From Glandiceps talaboti (Eukaryota > Hemichordata > Enteropneusta > Spengelidae): a stretch of 64,000 nt of DNA. Positions 25,560 through 47,521 of this stretch are shown piece after piece (position 1 is the stretch's first letter; every line of letters begins with the position of its first letter). A program made the translations under genes and the position numbers. The notes under the pieces were generated by a model. That model was given only the letters and a program-made list of their open reading frames with translations, had not been told where the DNA came from and made no database searches. The stretch lies in contig NC_135556.1 of the NCBI RefSeq assembly GCF_964340395.1, positions 10,190,001-10,254,000 on the forward strand, in the 5' to 3' direction.

Positions 25560-28420
25560 TTACTTTTCGTCTGCATTTAGAGTTTGTAGTTCATTTTCAA
25601 GTTTTTGCACCACACTGCACATTGTTATTCTTTGTTTTTGGTCTTGGTGACAACATTCCCGAATAAGACTCTGCAATATATCTGGCATTGATTTTATTGC
25701 TGCTTTAGACTCGTCAGCATTTTGATTTTCTTCGCCAAATTTGTCAGCAGCATTTTTACTTTCCTCTTCGCCTAATTTGTCAGCATTTTGACTTTCCTCT
25801 CCGTCTTCGTCTTGTGTGTCAGCACTTTGCTTTTCTTTTTCGCCTCCTTTGTTAGCACTTTGACTTTCTTCTTCACCTCCTTTCTCAGTATTTTTACTTT
25901 CCTCTTCGACGAATTTGTCAGCATTTTGACTTTTCCCTTCGTCATCGTCTTCGTCTTGTGTGTCAGCACTTTGATTTTCTTCTTCACCTCCTTTGTCAGT
26001 ATTTTGACTTTCCCCTTCGCCTAGTTTGTCAGCGGATGTATTTTCTTCTAACATGTACTGCAACAGCTTGCCAAAGGAGTTCACATCTCCTGGTGTACCA
26101 TTAGGATCATGCTGTGGTACATCTGGTGATTTATCCTCTGTGGCTGTAGACACAATCACCTTAGTTGGACCATTCAGACCAATGTCAGTGACCATAACGT
26201 GATCATCGCCATCAAACTACAAGTAAAGGTACCACAAAAATGGTCTTAAGTGGAAAGATAATTAACATGATAATTGATGTAACGAAAATATTAATTATAT
26301 GAATTTTATATGAATTTTATAGGAATTTATAGGAATTTTATAAATTCAGGTGAAACTAAGGAGATCACTTCATTGCAAAAAATACGGGGGGAAATTGAGG
26401 AAATAAACCTCGCTTCAAAAGCTTAGTATTAAAATCTGTTTTCCATTGTTTCGATGTAAAATCAATTCTATCGGGAACTTTTTCTATATAATTGTTCGCA
26501 TGATGGCAATATTCACGTTAATGATGGTGATGGAGACTGTGGTGGTGGTCATATGAATGTAAAATGCATAACTTCATGACGAAATTGAACTCACCAATAT
26601 ATTCCCAGCCTTAATTCCAGTGTGTACAATATCGTTGCTGTGTAGGTATGCTATACACTTTGCCACTTCTAAAGCTACATTCAATCGATATTTGAGATCA
26701 CCATTTTTGTGTAAAGCTTCATCTAAGTTGTAATTCATCTTGGGATAGGTAAGATACAATTTGTCCTCATCCATTGTAGTTGCTAAGATTGGCAGTATCC
26801 TCTCCTCGGATTGTAAGCATCTGAAAAACAGAACCAGTAGAATAGGTTACAGTGTATTGCTATGCAGTGATACGTATAGAGAACAAGGCACCTTACCCTA
26901 GACTACCTTCCAAATGGCTCATATGTATTTCTGTCATATAAAACTATATGTGAAGTTCACCAGTGAGTAAGAATGTAATTTTGTCGAAAACGTATACAGG
27001 GGATTCTTACCTTACAAAATTTACTGCTCTGGCAATATCTTCGAACTTGTCACCTTCTCTGTTAATAAGAACTTTGACAACGCATGGAATGTTATGAACT
27101 TCGCCTTTACATTCATACAAAGATGACATTTCATTGGTGTTGATCTTTTCACCAAGGTTTGGGAGTCCATATACACGTTTATCAACGACTGCATGAACTT
27201 CAAACTCTACTTGGTTTGTTTTCCGTTCCATATCCTTCAAACATTGTAGATCCTGGTAGTTTCTTTCTTTACAGATTTGTAACAGTCTTTCTATTTCCAA
27301 TCTTGCTTCAGTGTATTTTTTCTGACATTTATCGATATGATGTAGGACTTCTTTCTTCACTTCCTCTGCTACAAGACGAGGATTGATCCTTATCACAGTT
27401 CTCTTTCTTGTGGTTTCATTCCTGCGTCTTTCAGCAGCCACATTTCCTCTTCTACTTACTAGATTATGAAACCAATCATGTATCCTCCAGGTGAAGCTCT
27501 GCCACCACGTTACTGGTTGCAACTGAACAACAGAATCTGTACATGTATTGTACTCGTTCATCCTGCAGTCACTAGGAAATACAAGCTCCTCCCCTATACC
27601 AATTTTATTGATTTCCTGTAGGTTCTTGGAGTAGTCATCAAGAGAACTGTCGACTGTCTTGAAATAGTCAGCCGTCACCATTCGTATTTCTTCACCCACT
27701 TTATCAATTACCTGGGTCTCTATCCAGGCTGTGTATTGAGGCACCTCCTTGCGACTTGGTGGTGAGAGATCTAACGGTTGTTCATCTTCAAACCAATGTT
27801 TTGTGTGTAGAGCAATACCTACTTGCTCTTCAATCTGGTTTTTGAAGTTCTGGTCTTCTTTTAAAGCTGTTCCCTCTTTCCCGAACACGTTCTCGTCCAT
27901 ATTATCAGAAATGACTTTTACACTGTTGCAATGATCATTGATTCCTTTTGTTTTGATGGCAAGAGTCTCGAGGATCTTCCCATGACTTTTAAATGTTTGT
28001 GTAAGCGACGTACCGGCATTATCAAGTCTGACCTTCAGTGACGATATAGTGACCTTGGATAAAGAATGTGTGAACTTGTGGAAGTCATCAACAAACGGAT
28101 CCGGACCTTCACGTTTTTTCCTTCTATATTCCTTTACCTTCCAATTTGAGATAGCATGGAAATTGTTACATTCTTTGGCTGTCTCATTATCTGGGAGATA
28201 TCCGGCTTTTACCAGATCGCCATGGACACTTTCTCCTTTCAAGTGCACCGAGGACAAATCACCACCACCATCGTCGTCTTCTGTGCTGTCGACTTTGGTA
28301 ACAACATACATGACATCCCACTTACGTTCTTTATGTAATTGTATCAACTCCTTTTTAACCTACAAAAGGTTCGAAGAAAATAAAAGTGGGTGACCTGTTT
28401 TGTAGTTTACAGCCAAACTC

Positions 28421-28478
<58 letters not shown>

Positions 28479-29826
28479 GACATGGTTTAGATTTCTCGGC
28501 CCTAATATGGAATTAGACCCCACCCAATCCCACCCCATCTCATCTCATCTCATCTCATCGTACGTATAAAATAAAACATTCTACCGTAAAGGAGTAGGAA
28601 TTATGTTCGAACATTTACTATCATGGTAGATATTCATTTAAAAGACAAAACCGCACGGAATTCACCGAAGGATGTAAACGTCACTGTGGGTTCAGGACAA
28701 GTCATATTTAATACCAAGTCCTGTTTGCCCAACTTAAAAAATATTAACCATACTATTGTAGATCGATTATCTTAATTTACATAACACTAATTAAAAACAA
28801 AACAAAACACACGTTCTCAACTTGTTTGTGATACAGAATATTATCTTGTAAGGTAAGAATAACACGTGGGAGTAATCTATTCAATAACCTCTTAATCTCA
28901 AAATCATGCCATGGGTTATCTCGATCAGCCGCCATTTCAGCTATATGAACCAATTGTTATGTCTAATACAATTGTCATAAAAATCTACAGTAAATGTGCA
29001 CAAAACGGCTTTATTCTTATAATTTCGCATACCTGTGGGTTTTTTCAAGACGCTTGATTCTAAAAATGGAAATCAATATATTGGCAAGCGCGCAGACTTT
29101 TCTAGGGCTATTAATAGAGAGTTGCGTTAGTTTAATTAACGATGAACAAATAGTTAAATTTAAAAAAATGCATGCAACACCCACCTGGTGATTCAGCTGA
29201 TTATTACCGTCTATAACGTATATCAAGATTGGGTACACACCACCGATGTTTTGGACCAGGAGCTCATCGAGTTTGACAACTTCATCTGCTGTAGAAGGGA
29301 AGTCTATTACTTCCCATCCATTTGCGAGGAACCCATTCTGTAATTCCACGTCAACAAACTTATTCCAGGCTTCTGCTTCTCCTTCATCTTCATCCAATTC
29401 AACCACGTCCAGTGGAATAGACTTTTTGGTCATTTCAATTTCCTTTAAGGTTTCACCAGAGTGTGACATTACACGTACAACGTTTTTCACGCCATGTTTG
29501 AGTTTAACCATGCGTGTTCTACACGGTATCTGCTTAGCAGCTAGCACGGTTCCTCCAAGTAGTTCGTTAATCAAAGAACTCTTCCCTGAATTGGGTTGGC
29601 CGACAGCAACTAAACTGGGCCGTCTTTGCAATTGTTCGAATACATCGTTCAGTTCCTCGTTTTCAAATTTCCCATTCCATTCTTTGATGCTCCCTAACAG
29701 GTATTGTGATAGACTCTTTCTCACGTTATCGTAGCACTTGACTGCAGAATCGTAGAGCAGCTGTAGTTGTTTTGTATCTGCTTCGTGCATGGCAAGTGTT
29801 GACTCCAACGAGGGCACCGGCTCCAT
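25560..29826 (-). CDS. DL5: dynamin-like GTPase fused to a pseudokinase with an acidic repeat insert (DSTYK family)
   Basis: Exons on the minus strand 29826-29185, 28359-27011, 26820-26595 and 26216-25560 join at GT-AG sites into 957 codons with phases 0, 2 and 0. GTPase motifs: P-loop GQPNSGKS (76-83), G2-like PCRTRMV, a degenerate G3 DFPS (175-178) and G4 TKVD (235-238). NFHAISNWKVKEYRRKK is shared nearly verbatim with DL7, which marks the two as sister genes. In the kinase half the catalytic loop is VHTGIKAGN (Asp replaced by Gly). DFG is DIG, in VMVTDIGLNG. After the SFGKLLQYM helix comes an insert of about 115 acidic residues made of imperfect 11-13-residue units rich in Glu, Asn, Ala and Asp-Lys. 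The end of the fold (QSLIRECCHQDQKQRIT) follows. Magnesium binding may persist, but the catalytic base is gone. Intron 1 holds a CAA microsatellite. Confidence 0.92.
25705..26042 (-). repeat. Coding minisatellite: acidic repeat units in DL5 last exon
   Basis: Imperfect repeats of about 33-39 bp encode variants of EESQNADKLGEE, EEESQSANKGGE and QSADTQDEDGEE. They interrupt the C-lobe of the pseudokinase between the helix usually called subdomain IX and the final helices. No comparable insert is seen in the other paralogs. Confidence 0.8.
28420..28479. repeat. (CAA)n microsatellite in DL5 intron 1
   Basis: Twenty CAA units, followed by a short CATCT repeat at 28535-28558. Confidence 0.95.
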
Positions 29827-30587
29827 TTTACCTTCGTCTGATGTCGGTCTGACTGCACTGTAGGTTAAGTATGATAGTCAATCTATTTCAAAAAGAAATA
29901 TTAACTTATCAGGATCAGACTCTTGAAAACAATTGTGTTTTACAGCCTTGTGACTTAGCAGATATCTTTAGATTTATTAAGCCAAAGTTGTACATAAATC
30001 ACTCAGTTGGAGTTACAAGTTACTGAGTCTTTGCCTGTGCAGAGGAGTGACAGACTAGGCACTCACTGAACCTTACTGTTCTATAGCGTATCCTTTAAAG
30101 CAAGGTGTTGACGTCAAAACATTGATATTGAAGAACGACTATCTGCGACCATCGATTAAGCTATTCAATTTTACCACTGATGTTTTTACACCGGATCCCC
30201 TTCTTTTCCCTACAGTAAGGTTTTGTTACAATTATGTGGGCGTGTAGAACTAGTCTGAGAGTAGTGAGTGGTATTCATGACAATTATATTGCAACGGGTT
30301 ATTTGTCCGACACATTAACAGTATTTACCTGGTTTTTATTCTCAAATGTCAATGAATGGCATGATTTTGACTACAATAGTAAGTTTTTGGCTTACCTTCA
30401 ATATAAAAGTATTAAAAGATTACTAAAGTCTTACCGTTTATGTCGTCGCTTCGCTTGTCTTAATTTTAATTTGTATAACCGGGGTCCTGTTTCTGTGTGT
30501 TCGTGTTTTAGGGGGTCATAGTGCAAAGTGCACAATACTGAAAACTCTTCCGCGTTATATTATAGGTAAATATCACAAGCATCAAAG
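29827..30587. promoter_or_regulatory. Shared upstream region of the head-to-head pair DL5/DL6
   Basis: 761 bp separate the two start codons, which point away from each other. Short open frames here show no domain. No clear core promoter motif could be assigned. Confidence 0.5.
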
Positions 30588-35785
<5,198 letters not shown>

Positions 35786-38150
35786 ACGGTGTCAGATAAA
35801 AGTAAGCAGCGGTACTGACAAAAACTGTGAAACTGCACGACTGAAAAATTACACGATCAGTAAATAACTATTGATACAATATTATATAAAGCCTTGCCCC
35901 GTCACATTATTCAAAACATTATTGACTTTATTGTTAATTGCCTTGGATCATCTGGCCTGACTCACCTCCTGGCTCAACATCCGGGGTAGTGACGGCCATA
36001 GAATCGCTTGTCTATAAATGATAAATTTCGACCAGTATCTCACCTTCACGAAGTAAGCATGCGATGAATTATTTAACCGATATTCTATCTCTACAAATAA
36101 GATCCACTATCCACAAACATATTAGAGCAAAAGATGCCTGTCTTTTCAGGAGTCAAAACTTTATGTAGAATTTATTCAATAATTCACATGAAAGTAATCA
36201 AAATTAACAACAGCTTGACCTAGAGCTAGAGAAGGTCATAATTACTATTTACCAACCTTGTGGAACAAAAATCAATCAATCAGTGTGTTTACATTCTAAC
36301 AATGGTCTTATGACCCATGTCAGATTTCCAGTGTCAAAGTAACTCGCAGTGTACAAGTAATTCACATGACTGCTGTCAGAAGTGTCCAAAGACATATAAT
36401 TTATGCCGAGAATATTGATTTCTAAATTTCACATTTCTAGTTAACTGTGTACTTTTTGTAATCCTGCAGTGTGTCGGGGTTCAGTGGCTGAAATATCAAT
36501 GCGATGGTTTAGTACAATTAATGCCACTGTTGGGAAACACAAAAGTCTTGAGGACTCATGTGTTCAAGAAGGTAATGTAGTAGAAATAGTCCAAAGGTCA
36601 CTGACATTGCAGACCCTACAAACAATATCTCCACTTGATTTTATGTGGATGATGGCAAAAAGCCAGAGGGTTTTTTATTCGTTTTTTGTTTCTCTTTTCA
36701 TCGGCTTTGACTCAAGTAAAAAAAAGATGACAATTCAGACGACTGGAACTAAAACTTAAAATAGTTTGCCACTAATCTCCTTTTCCAATTAAAATGAAAT
36801 CGAGACATTTCAGCGAAAAGGACGTACGTGGAAATAATACTATTCATGTTTTGTATGCAAGCATGCATGGTGTAATGTTACAATGCAGTGTGCATGTGAC
36901 CCAATAAATTGGCAGTATTACAGCGCTGTTAATAGGAAAATAATAAATGTTTAAATGATTTTCATTAACTATTTGGTCATACAAACAAATGCAGAAGACG
37001 TTTCTAGGTTCAGTGTCACTATGTCTTCCATTATGTATCAACAGAGTATGAAAGTTAGTATTTCCTCAGGGGGTGGGGATGTATCTAATCTACATCTATT
37101 GTTGGTTTTTGACTAGAAGTATGTTGACGTTTGTGGGTGTCACACACTGTGTACATAGTAACAATATAATTGAACTCTTTATGAATATTTCCACGTTTTG
37201 TTTTTTTATGATTATTTTGAGATATTTTACTCTAATCCAGATATATGATAATTTGAAGGATAGTATTCCCAGCAAATTGACACTTTCTGAGCAATAATTT
37301 GGAAATAATACTACATTAGAATAGGTCATATGTATGTCAGGCACGACAGACATTTGATGACAATGGAAACTCAAAATATGTGCACCTGTGTAGGTCACAC
37401 AGTCTGGGTCACAGTACAGTAGTTTTAGCAGGCATATAATACACTATTAACAAATAAGGTATTTTAATGTCACATATTACACTAAACTTTCACTTTTGAA
37501 AAGTATATTGGAAAGTCATTGAGTGTGTATAGTGTGGATATCAGTATAATATAAATTACAATCTTTAAAATGGTGTCATTTCATATGTAAATATGGTGTA
37601 ACGATGGATATCAGAGCATAAGTTGTCAGCCAGTGTCATGGTTACTCAATTACCAAGGCAACCAGCTCGTTTTCTTGTATCGAAATAGTATGTTTAGTAT
37701 GTGACTTGTATGTCACAAATACATAAAATACTCATACGCTAAATGGTACTGTAAAAATAATAAGAACAGTGCTAAAAAATTCAGATATAAACTCTGAAAA
37801 TGGTGGCTAAGTCTGGTCATGCGTTACAACTAGACTGTATGCTGATACAGTTCTGTTTAATCTGTGTAGAGTGAAAATTGTTCTGGTGGGGTCAAATGTC
37901 ACCTTCGTTGACTCACAGATGATCATTAATAGCTAGTCTACATCATGAAAACAACTAATATTAAAATCTGAAGAATAGATAATGAGTGTCTTTGGAAAAA
38001 ATATAGTGACCATTGTCAGAAAAGTACATTCCAGAGAAAACACAGTCTTCACATTACAACCGACCATGTGTAATAATGCCAACTGGGGTATTTATGCAAC
38101 TACAATTTCATCCATTGTTCACAATGAAAAAAAAAATTTCATTTCATTTC
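35786..38150. other. Intergenic stretch without a supported gene
   Basis: AT-rich. A segment at 36468-36571 has acceptor-like and donor-like ends and is open in two frames. It matches no family I know and has no partner exon, so it is not called. Confidence 0.5.
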
Positions 38151-38237
38151 ATTCATTCATTCATTCATTCATTCATTCATTCATTCATTCATTCATTCAT
38201 TCATTCATTCATTCATTCATTTATTCATTCATTCATT
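38151..38237. repeat. (CATT)n microsatellite
   Basis: About 22 CATT units, preceded by a poly(A)/ATTTC tract. Confidence 0.95.
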
Positions 38238-38875
38238 GAGGAATCCTCTTTAGCATGGTCTAGAGAAACCTTTTCGATCCTTTTGTTTACGAAAGCAAGA
38301 GAAAATTTCATATCAAATAAGATGTGTAGGTTTCTATCAAGTCTAGTAAAGTTCACTTTATATGGGTTGGTAGTGTCACTTGAAACAAGTCAATATTTCT
38401 GTAAGACCCTGCACAAGTGATGGCATCGGTATGTACTACCTGACACGGTTACATAAGGCGGACGATAATGTCAACAGAATTACACAGACTAAATCTCCTG
38501 TGTTCATACTTAGAGTTTGGTAATTGTGAAGATGAAAAATACATCACACTTTAACTTTCGATGACCCTAGAGTCACACCACATTCCCACACATGTCGATG
38601 AAACTAACTAGTACCGTACAAGTGAATTTTCAAGGCAAAATGGACGAAAATAATGACAACCGTTGCTAAAACGAAAATGTATATAATTTTATAAAGACTA
38701 CAGTTTAAAGTGAAAGCGTTTTTGGTTTCATGGCTAATAACTGCTTTCGGATCGAGGAAATTATATAACAGAAAACGTGGTTTAATAATATGTTGCATGG
38801 CTGTTCTGCAGTGAAAAGCTAAAATTACTAATAAATAAGTGCAGATGCACTATGCGTTATCAAATTTTTCTTTAA

Positions 38876-39080
38876 CACTTTGATGTGGCCATATATGGAT
38901 GAGGCTTGGGTATTTAATTTTAATTTTTTAATTAATATTTAATTAATAAAACAATATTACTCATGGCTTCGTACTTGAAAAATCAATATTTTTATCAATA
39001 TAAATTAATATAAATGTGTAACTCAATAAATTGCAAAACCATAACAAATATCTGACATGTTTGTTATTGTACGTACAATA
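38876..39080. repeat. Dispersed AT-rich repeat, family R3, copy 1
   Basis: Contains GTGGCCATATATGGATGAGG, then an AT-rich block, then AACTCAATAAATTGCAAAA. The same order occurs at 58583-58760 (GTGGCCATATGGATGAGG ... AACTCAATACATTGCAAAA). The nature of the element is unknown. Confidence 0.5.
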
Positions 39081-39249
39081 TCAAACTTTTTACACATTTT
39101 AAGCTTGTGGCAATGTACTGAGTTACAAACAAACACAGATTTAGTCAATATTGTTTAACATTGATTTTTCAAATAGGAAACTACTATAAAATAGTTTTAC
39201 ACATTAAAATTCCAAAATAAATAAATAAATATATATATATATATATATA

Positions 39250-39493
39250 TATTAACTTAGGACTATGGACTAGATTAGTCCCTAGTGGATTATATCCATG
39301 GGCCTCACCAGGAATATTTTGTTCTTTTTGTGTGTTTTCGTTTAGTCTTAGTGTAATTATTAGCTGGAAGTAATTTTGTCAGAACTTGTAGCTTATTGAC
39401 TTATTTGCTTTTCCTGCTCCTTTTCTTTTCAGTTATGTACCCTTTGTACAATTTCTGGTGAAAATAAATAAAATAAATAAATAAAATAAATAT
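39250..39493 (+). mobile_element. Possible LINE 3' untranslated end with (AATAAA)n-type tail
   Basis: The text ATGGGCCTCACCAGGAAT, then GTACAATTTCTGGTGAAAAT, ends in AATAAATAAAATAAATAAAT repeats. This is the typical layout of a LINE 3' end with a microsatellite tail. No reverse-transcriptase codons were recognised. Confidence 0.4.
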
Positions 39494-41125
39494 CAAATCC
39501 CCATCTATATGCCAAGAGTGAACTCCATAAGAGGAAATGAAGATTTTAAATAAGATCTGGTTAGATTAGATGCTGATTTCTGTATTGTCATGCGTGAAAC
39601 AAAACACAAATGGTCAGGGTGGCCATTTATTAATTGGCAAGGTCACTGCAGACAGATGACTGTTTTAGAACGAAGTGGAATGCAGTAAACAACACCTAAG
39701 CAATTTGCGTTCATACAAGAGTTGGGTAATTCTATGTCGTCTACACTGTCACTTCCTATATCTCGAGGTTAGATAGGTTCAGCCACATAAATAAAATTAA
39801 AAACTTGTCAATGTACAGTAAAAGTGAATCGAAAGTGAAAGCTCTTTCTATGTGTGTGACTAATGCTTATTCGTTGAATTCTAGTACATGGAAAATACTT
39901 TATGATAGTCTAGCTTGTTACAGTACATGCTTAGAATAATAATAATAACACTACGTACTACATCATAGCATTATCAATGGAGTATACAAATAGAAGTCAA
40001 TTCTATTATATACGATCGAATATTCGTAGAACTGTTTCTTTGTGGGGTAAGCTAACCAAATAGTTTGGGGAATTGATATTAATGCAAATGGTGCTTATCT
40101 ACAGGATACAGATACTGACTGGTCACGACAGGAATGTCATATACATTACATATTTCTTTGGGTTATATAGTAGGTCAATTGTGGGGGTCACCCAAACAGT
40201 TTTTCCCAGTCTTAAAGGTAGAGCATGAGGTAAACAGACTGAGCTCCCAGACTCCATTGAGGTAACAAACAAATCGTGATGCGGTGTGTTATGTGCTTGT
40301 TGTGCGACTCAATGAATATGCATGATTTAAAATCAAATGTCCTCGGACCAACAAAGTACAAAGTAAAAAAAGAAACGAAAAAAAGCTAAATCCTCACGCT
40401 ACTGAAAGTGTAGGAAATCTATGATGTAACTTTATAACTTTGTTGGATCATGAACATTTTACATGTTTACAAAAAGTATACTCGATTGTTTTCTGATTTA
40501 ACATATTAGAAATAAACAATATTCCTACAAGACACCATATAACTTATCAAATCGACATGCAACACTGTAAACACAATTTTAATAGTTTGTGGGGAGGGGG
40601 TAGTTTTACAAAACACCGGAATGTAGTTAACTAATTCGGTTCAGACTTACCTGTATCAGTAGAGTAATTTAGTGGCTTCTACACTTTCACTTTCGATAAT
40701 CCAAGGCTACATGTGCTCACATATGAAAGTACAACTACTGGAATAGTTACAAGTGACATTTCGATGCAATTTATATTTTAGAAGAAAAAGATACATGCGC
40801 GAGTGAAACTAACCATTTTCAAACGGAAGAAAGCGTGTCGTGATTCTGAAAATAACATTTGTATATAAAAATGAAAGTTCTTTCTGTTTTAAGGCTAATA
40901 ACTGAATTGGGGGAAATTCCAGTACTTGGGAAGAGTCTATTCGTCGTTTTATTTCATTACGTCGTGGGCTTCAGGGATTCCTACATCACAAGCACCGATA
41001 AATCGTAGCATTGTCACAATGTATATGAAATAAATGAATTTATACGATCCTAGTAGCACCTCGGTATGTAGTATTACTCTTTTTCAACTCAGTCCTATCA
41101 ATTCCCATTTATTTTTATATGTGTA

Positions 41126-41127
<2 letters not shown>

Positions 41128-41209
<82 letters not shown>
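41128..41209. repeat. (CT)n microsatellite
   Basis: About 40 CT units. Confidence 0.95.
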
Positions 41210-41214
<5 letters not shown>

Positions 41215-41274
41215 GACCATTTTAAAGATGTCGACCCACTAATAACTTCACTGATCCAGATAGATAATTGTGTA

Positions 41275-41455
41275 GCCTACCTGTAGACTTGAAGGACTAA
41301 TACTACTAGGCCTACACTATTTCAGCTATCCTAACTGCCATTTAGATTTTTTATTAATTTCAGGCGAAAATTAAAAGAAATGTCAAGATTTTAGTTAGGA
41401 TAGCTAAAATAGTGTAGCCCTAATAGCATTAGTCCTTCAAGTCTACAGGTAGGTT
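41275..41455. mobile_element. MITE-like fold-back element, family R2, copy 1
   Basis: Arms of about 65 bp are inverted repeats: GCCTACCTGTAGACTTGAAG ... CTATTTCAGCTATCCTAACT on the left, with the reverse complement on the right. The loop is about 60 bp. Two further copies are at 41942-42072 and 61368-61518. Confidence 0.75.
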
Positions 41456-41941
41456 AATAATTGTGATAATAAGACAGCTGTCAATTCATATCTGTCAAAA
41501 ATAAGTCTTGGCAAAATATGTATGCCTTCGTCCCGGGGCGGTTGGGCTAACGTTGCCTAAGTACAGTCAAAAACAATAGAAGATCTTTTTAGTCTGAGAT
41601 CAAACACTGTGACCCAAATCAAATGCTACAAAGCTAATAAATTTGCATCGTTAAAACAAGGCTACCTTTGGTGGATCGTCGATCCGGGGGTCATGCGTTG
41701 TGTTAGTCAAGAGATCATTGAAGTCAGGGGTCAAATAACGAGACAAATTGGCAGCCACTCAATGAGAACACATATTTTTGTTCTGTTGTACATCTCGGCC
41801 AAAACATACATATCTAAATATAGGCATATTTAACTGTCCTGAACAACTTTATTTGTTCGTTCATGTAAGTAACCACTACCCAGTGAACTCCTTGTAAATC
41901 ATTGCCAACATTTCTAGACGTATATTCGATATATGCAAACA

Positions 41942-42072
41942 TGGCCTACTTGTTGTTTTGAAGGAAGGATGGGCTAAATTTGAAGAAAAAAAACGCGTCA
42001 CAAATGGCAGTTAGGATCGCTGAAATAGTAGTAGAGTCAGCCATCCTTCAAGACTACAAGTAGGCCACTGCA
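41942..42072. mobile_element. MITE-like fold-back element, family R2, copy 2 (degraded)
   Basis: The right end is the better preserved: CAGTTAGGATCGCTGAAATAG, then CCTTCAAGACTACAAGTAGGC. The left end (GCCTACTTGTTGTTTTGAAG) is diverged. Confidence 0.55.
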
Positions 42073-43057
42073 AGCAAAACATTCGTCAAAGAAACTTGGC
42101 CATTGTAGATATAGTTCTATTCACGCTTTCTGAAAGAAAAGTAAGAAGTACATTGAACATTTCTTGATGTTTAATATTCGTTTATTCCTAATAAATGTTT
42201 TGATGAAAGAATGTCTGGTGACGTCGTAAATACTTGAAGACTTAGTGTACCGTTGTAAATAACTGATATTCAAGTGACAAAATACAGCGGCCGTCTCACT
42301 TGCAATGAATTATAAACGACGTCAAAGTTCAACTTCTCATCTCGAATGTCCTGTGCAAAATTGCCATACAATCCCAATCACTGATGTGGCAACATACAAC
42401 TTTTGTCGACCCTATTGACGCCGATTTGATCGATCGATGAGATCATGCCATTGTAAAATGCTGCCTGGTACTTACAACAAGTTCACCTGTCTGTGTTGAC
42501 CTCTTGAACTCTTAAGCTTTTATGACGTATATGGCCTAGTGGAAATCCTCAGACAAATTTATCAGCTCTTACAGTTCTCTCGAGCTCCTCGATAATCATT
42601 TAGCTGTCAGTGAACTGACATGCTCCAAGGATATAATCGAAGACGTGTGAATGTTTGGTCTAAATTTTAACTTTTGCCGTTCAAGAGAGTTTTTTTTTTA
42701 ATTCTGGTAATTTGGCAGGATTTGTGTCATTATTACATTCTCAACGTTCTCATTATGTCATTTCCTGGTAAATGTTCTCGCGAATCACATGGCCTAGTGG
42801 CGACCCCACTACTAAATGGCCAGAAAACATGTTACTACTGCAAGTTTTGGAAAGTATAGAGGTTCGGACTGTGTTTCTTAAATCGTGATCATATTATATA
42901 TTTTCTTTCAATTTTGGAACAAAAATACATATTTGAATGAAAAATGTACCTCAGAGTCTCAGGTAATTTCAGTTATTTCACTTTGGTTGGGAAACCACAC
43001 ACAAAATGTTGGAAATTATCTTCTGGATATTCATTTTTGGGTGTACTGTTTGACCCA
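42073..43057. other. Intergenic stretch before the DL7 stop
   Basis: About 1 kb with no recognisable gene or repeat. Confidence 0.5.
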
Positions 43058-46589
<3,532 letters not shown>

Positions 46590-47521
46590 TTTGATACGAG
46601 GCAACTGAGACAAAAAGGGGGTTCTGATACACACGGACTTGCTACTGTCATTACAATGCGTTTTCGCTGTTTGCGCACAGCAGAGAGCGTACAGAGAATA
46701 ATTATTGAGAATAGGTCACGGTTGTGGCTCATGCGCAGTGCAGTGACTTCTATAGAGTTTGACTATGTCAGGAATCGATTGTACTTTACTTTATCGGCAA
46801 TAAATCATGTACACGATTATAGGGACCTACGTTGACTTGTAAGTGACGAAGTATTTTGTTTTCGATGCAAATACCAAAATCATGTGTCTTCATGTAGTGA
46901 TGAAATTACAACTTCTTCAATAAACCAAAATTATTACAATGCTCACATTTCTTTTTAACTCCTGTAAATAATTTCATTGTCATTATTTATATGTTTCTAC
47001 ATAGACCCTCGTGGATGGTCTATGGTTTCCAGTGAACTTCCTTCTACTATCGCACATACTGTGACGTCACTATGCACTATGACAACGCAATATAATACAA
47101 AACATTGATTGTCTGTTTGTTTGTTTGCTTGCTTGCTTGTTTGTTTGTTTGTTTGGTTGGTTGGTTGGTTGGTTGGTTGGTTGGTTACTGGTTTATTTGT
47201 TTGTTTTGATTGATTTTCTCTCTCGATTCGACAAAATCCTAGTCATGGTTGGTGGAATTTATGTCAAATGTCACCTATCACTGACCTCCATAGTCACAAA
47301 GTGTCCGATATCATCGTGTCAACCAAAATATTCTGCATTAATGGGATATTAGATCCGAACATTTCTCGACATTATTTTGATTTCATCTGAAGATAGACAT
47401 GTTTAATCGCAGCATATAACTATGAGATATGAAGTAGACCAGTTAGACAAATTGAATAAATGATTCAATCACCTGACTTGGTGGACTCAAAATTGCCGTT
47501 GACACCAAGTTGTAGAGAAAA
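46590..47521. other. Upstream region of DL7
   Basis: Holds a TTTG/GTTG microsatellite (47111-47187) and no recognisable gene. Confidence 0.5.
47111..47187. repeat. (TTTG)n/(GTTG)n microsatellite
   Basis: The same two-block order as at 34258-34380. Confidence 0.9.

Larger units (their letters stand above)
38420..41030. repeat. Three diverged copies of a roughly 400-bp local repeat
   Basis: Similar blocks recur near 38540-38780, 39735-39930 and 40670-40960. A TTTAACTTTCGAT / CACTTTCGATAATCC-type block is followed 100-150 bp later by AAAGTGAAAG or AATGAAAGTTC and then TAATAACTGMWTT-like text. Divergence is high and the boundaries are uncertain. Confidence 0.4.

Noticed and set aside
30234-30521. 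95-codon plus-strand frame upstream of DL6
   Set aside because: No domain, and it lies within the divergent DL5/DL6 upstream region.
36468-36571. Exon-like segment with a TGCAG acceptor and a GTAATG donor
   Set aside because: It is open in two frames, matches no family I know and has no partner exon within reach.
41609-41833. 74-codon open frame, plus strand
   Set aside because: No recognisable domain, and it lies in repeat-rich intergenic DNA.
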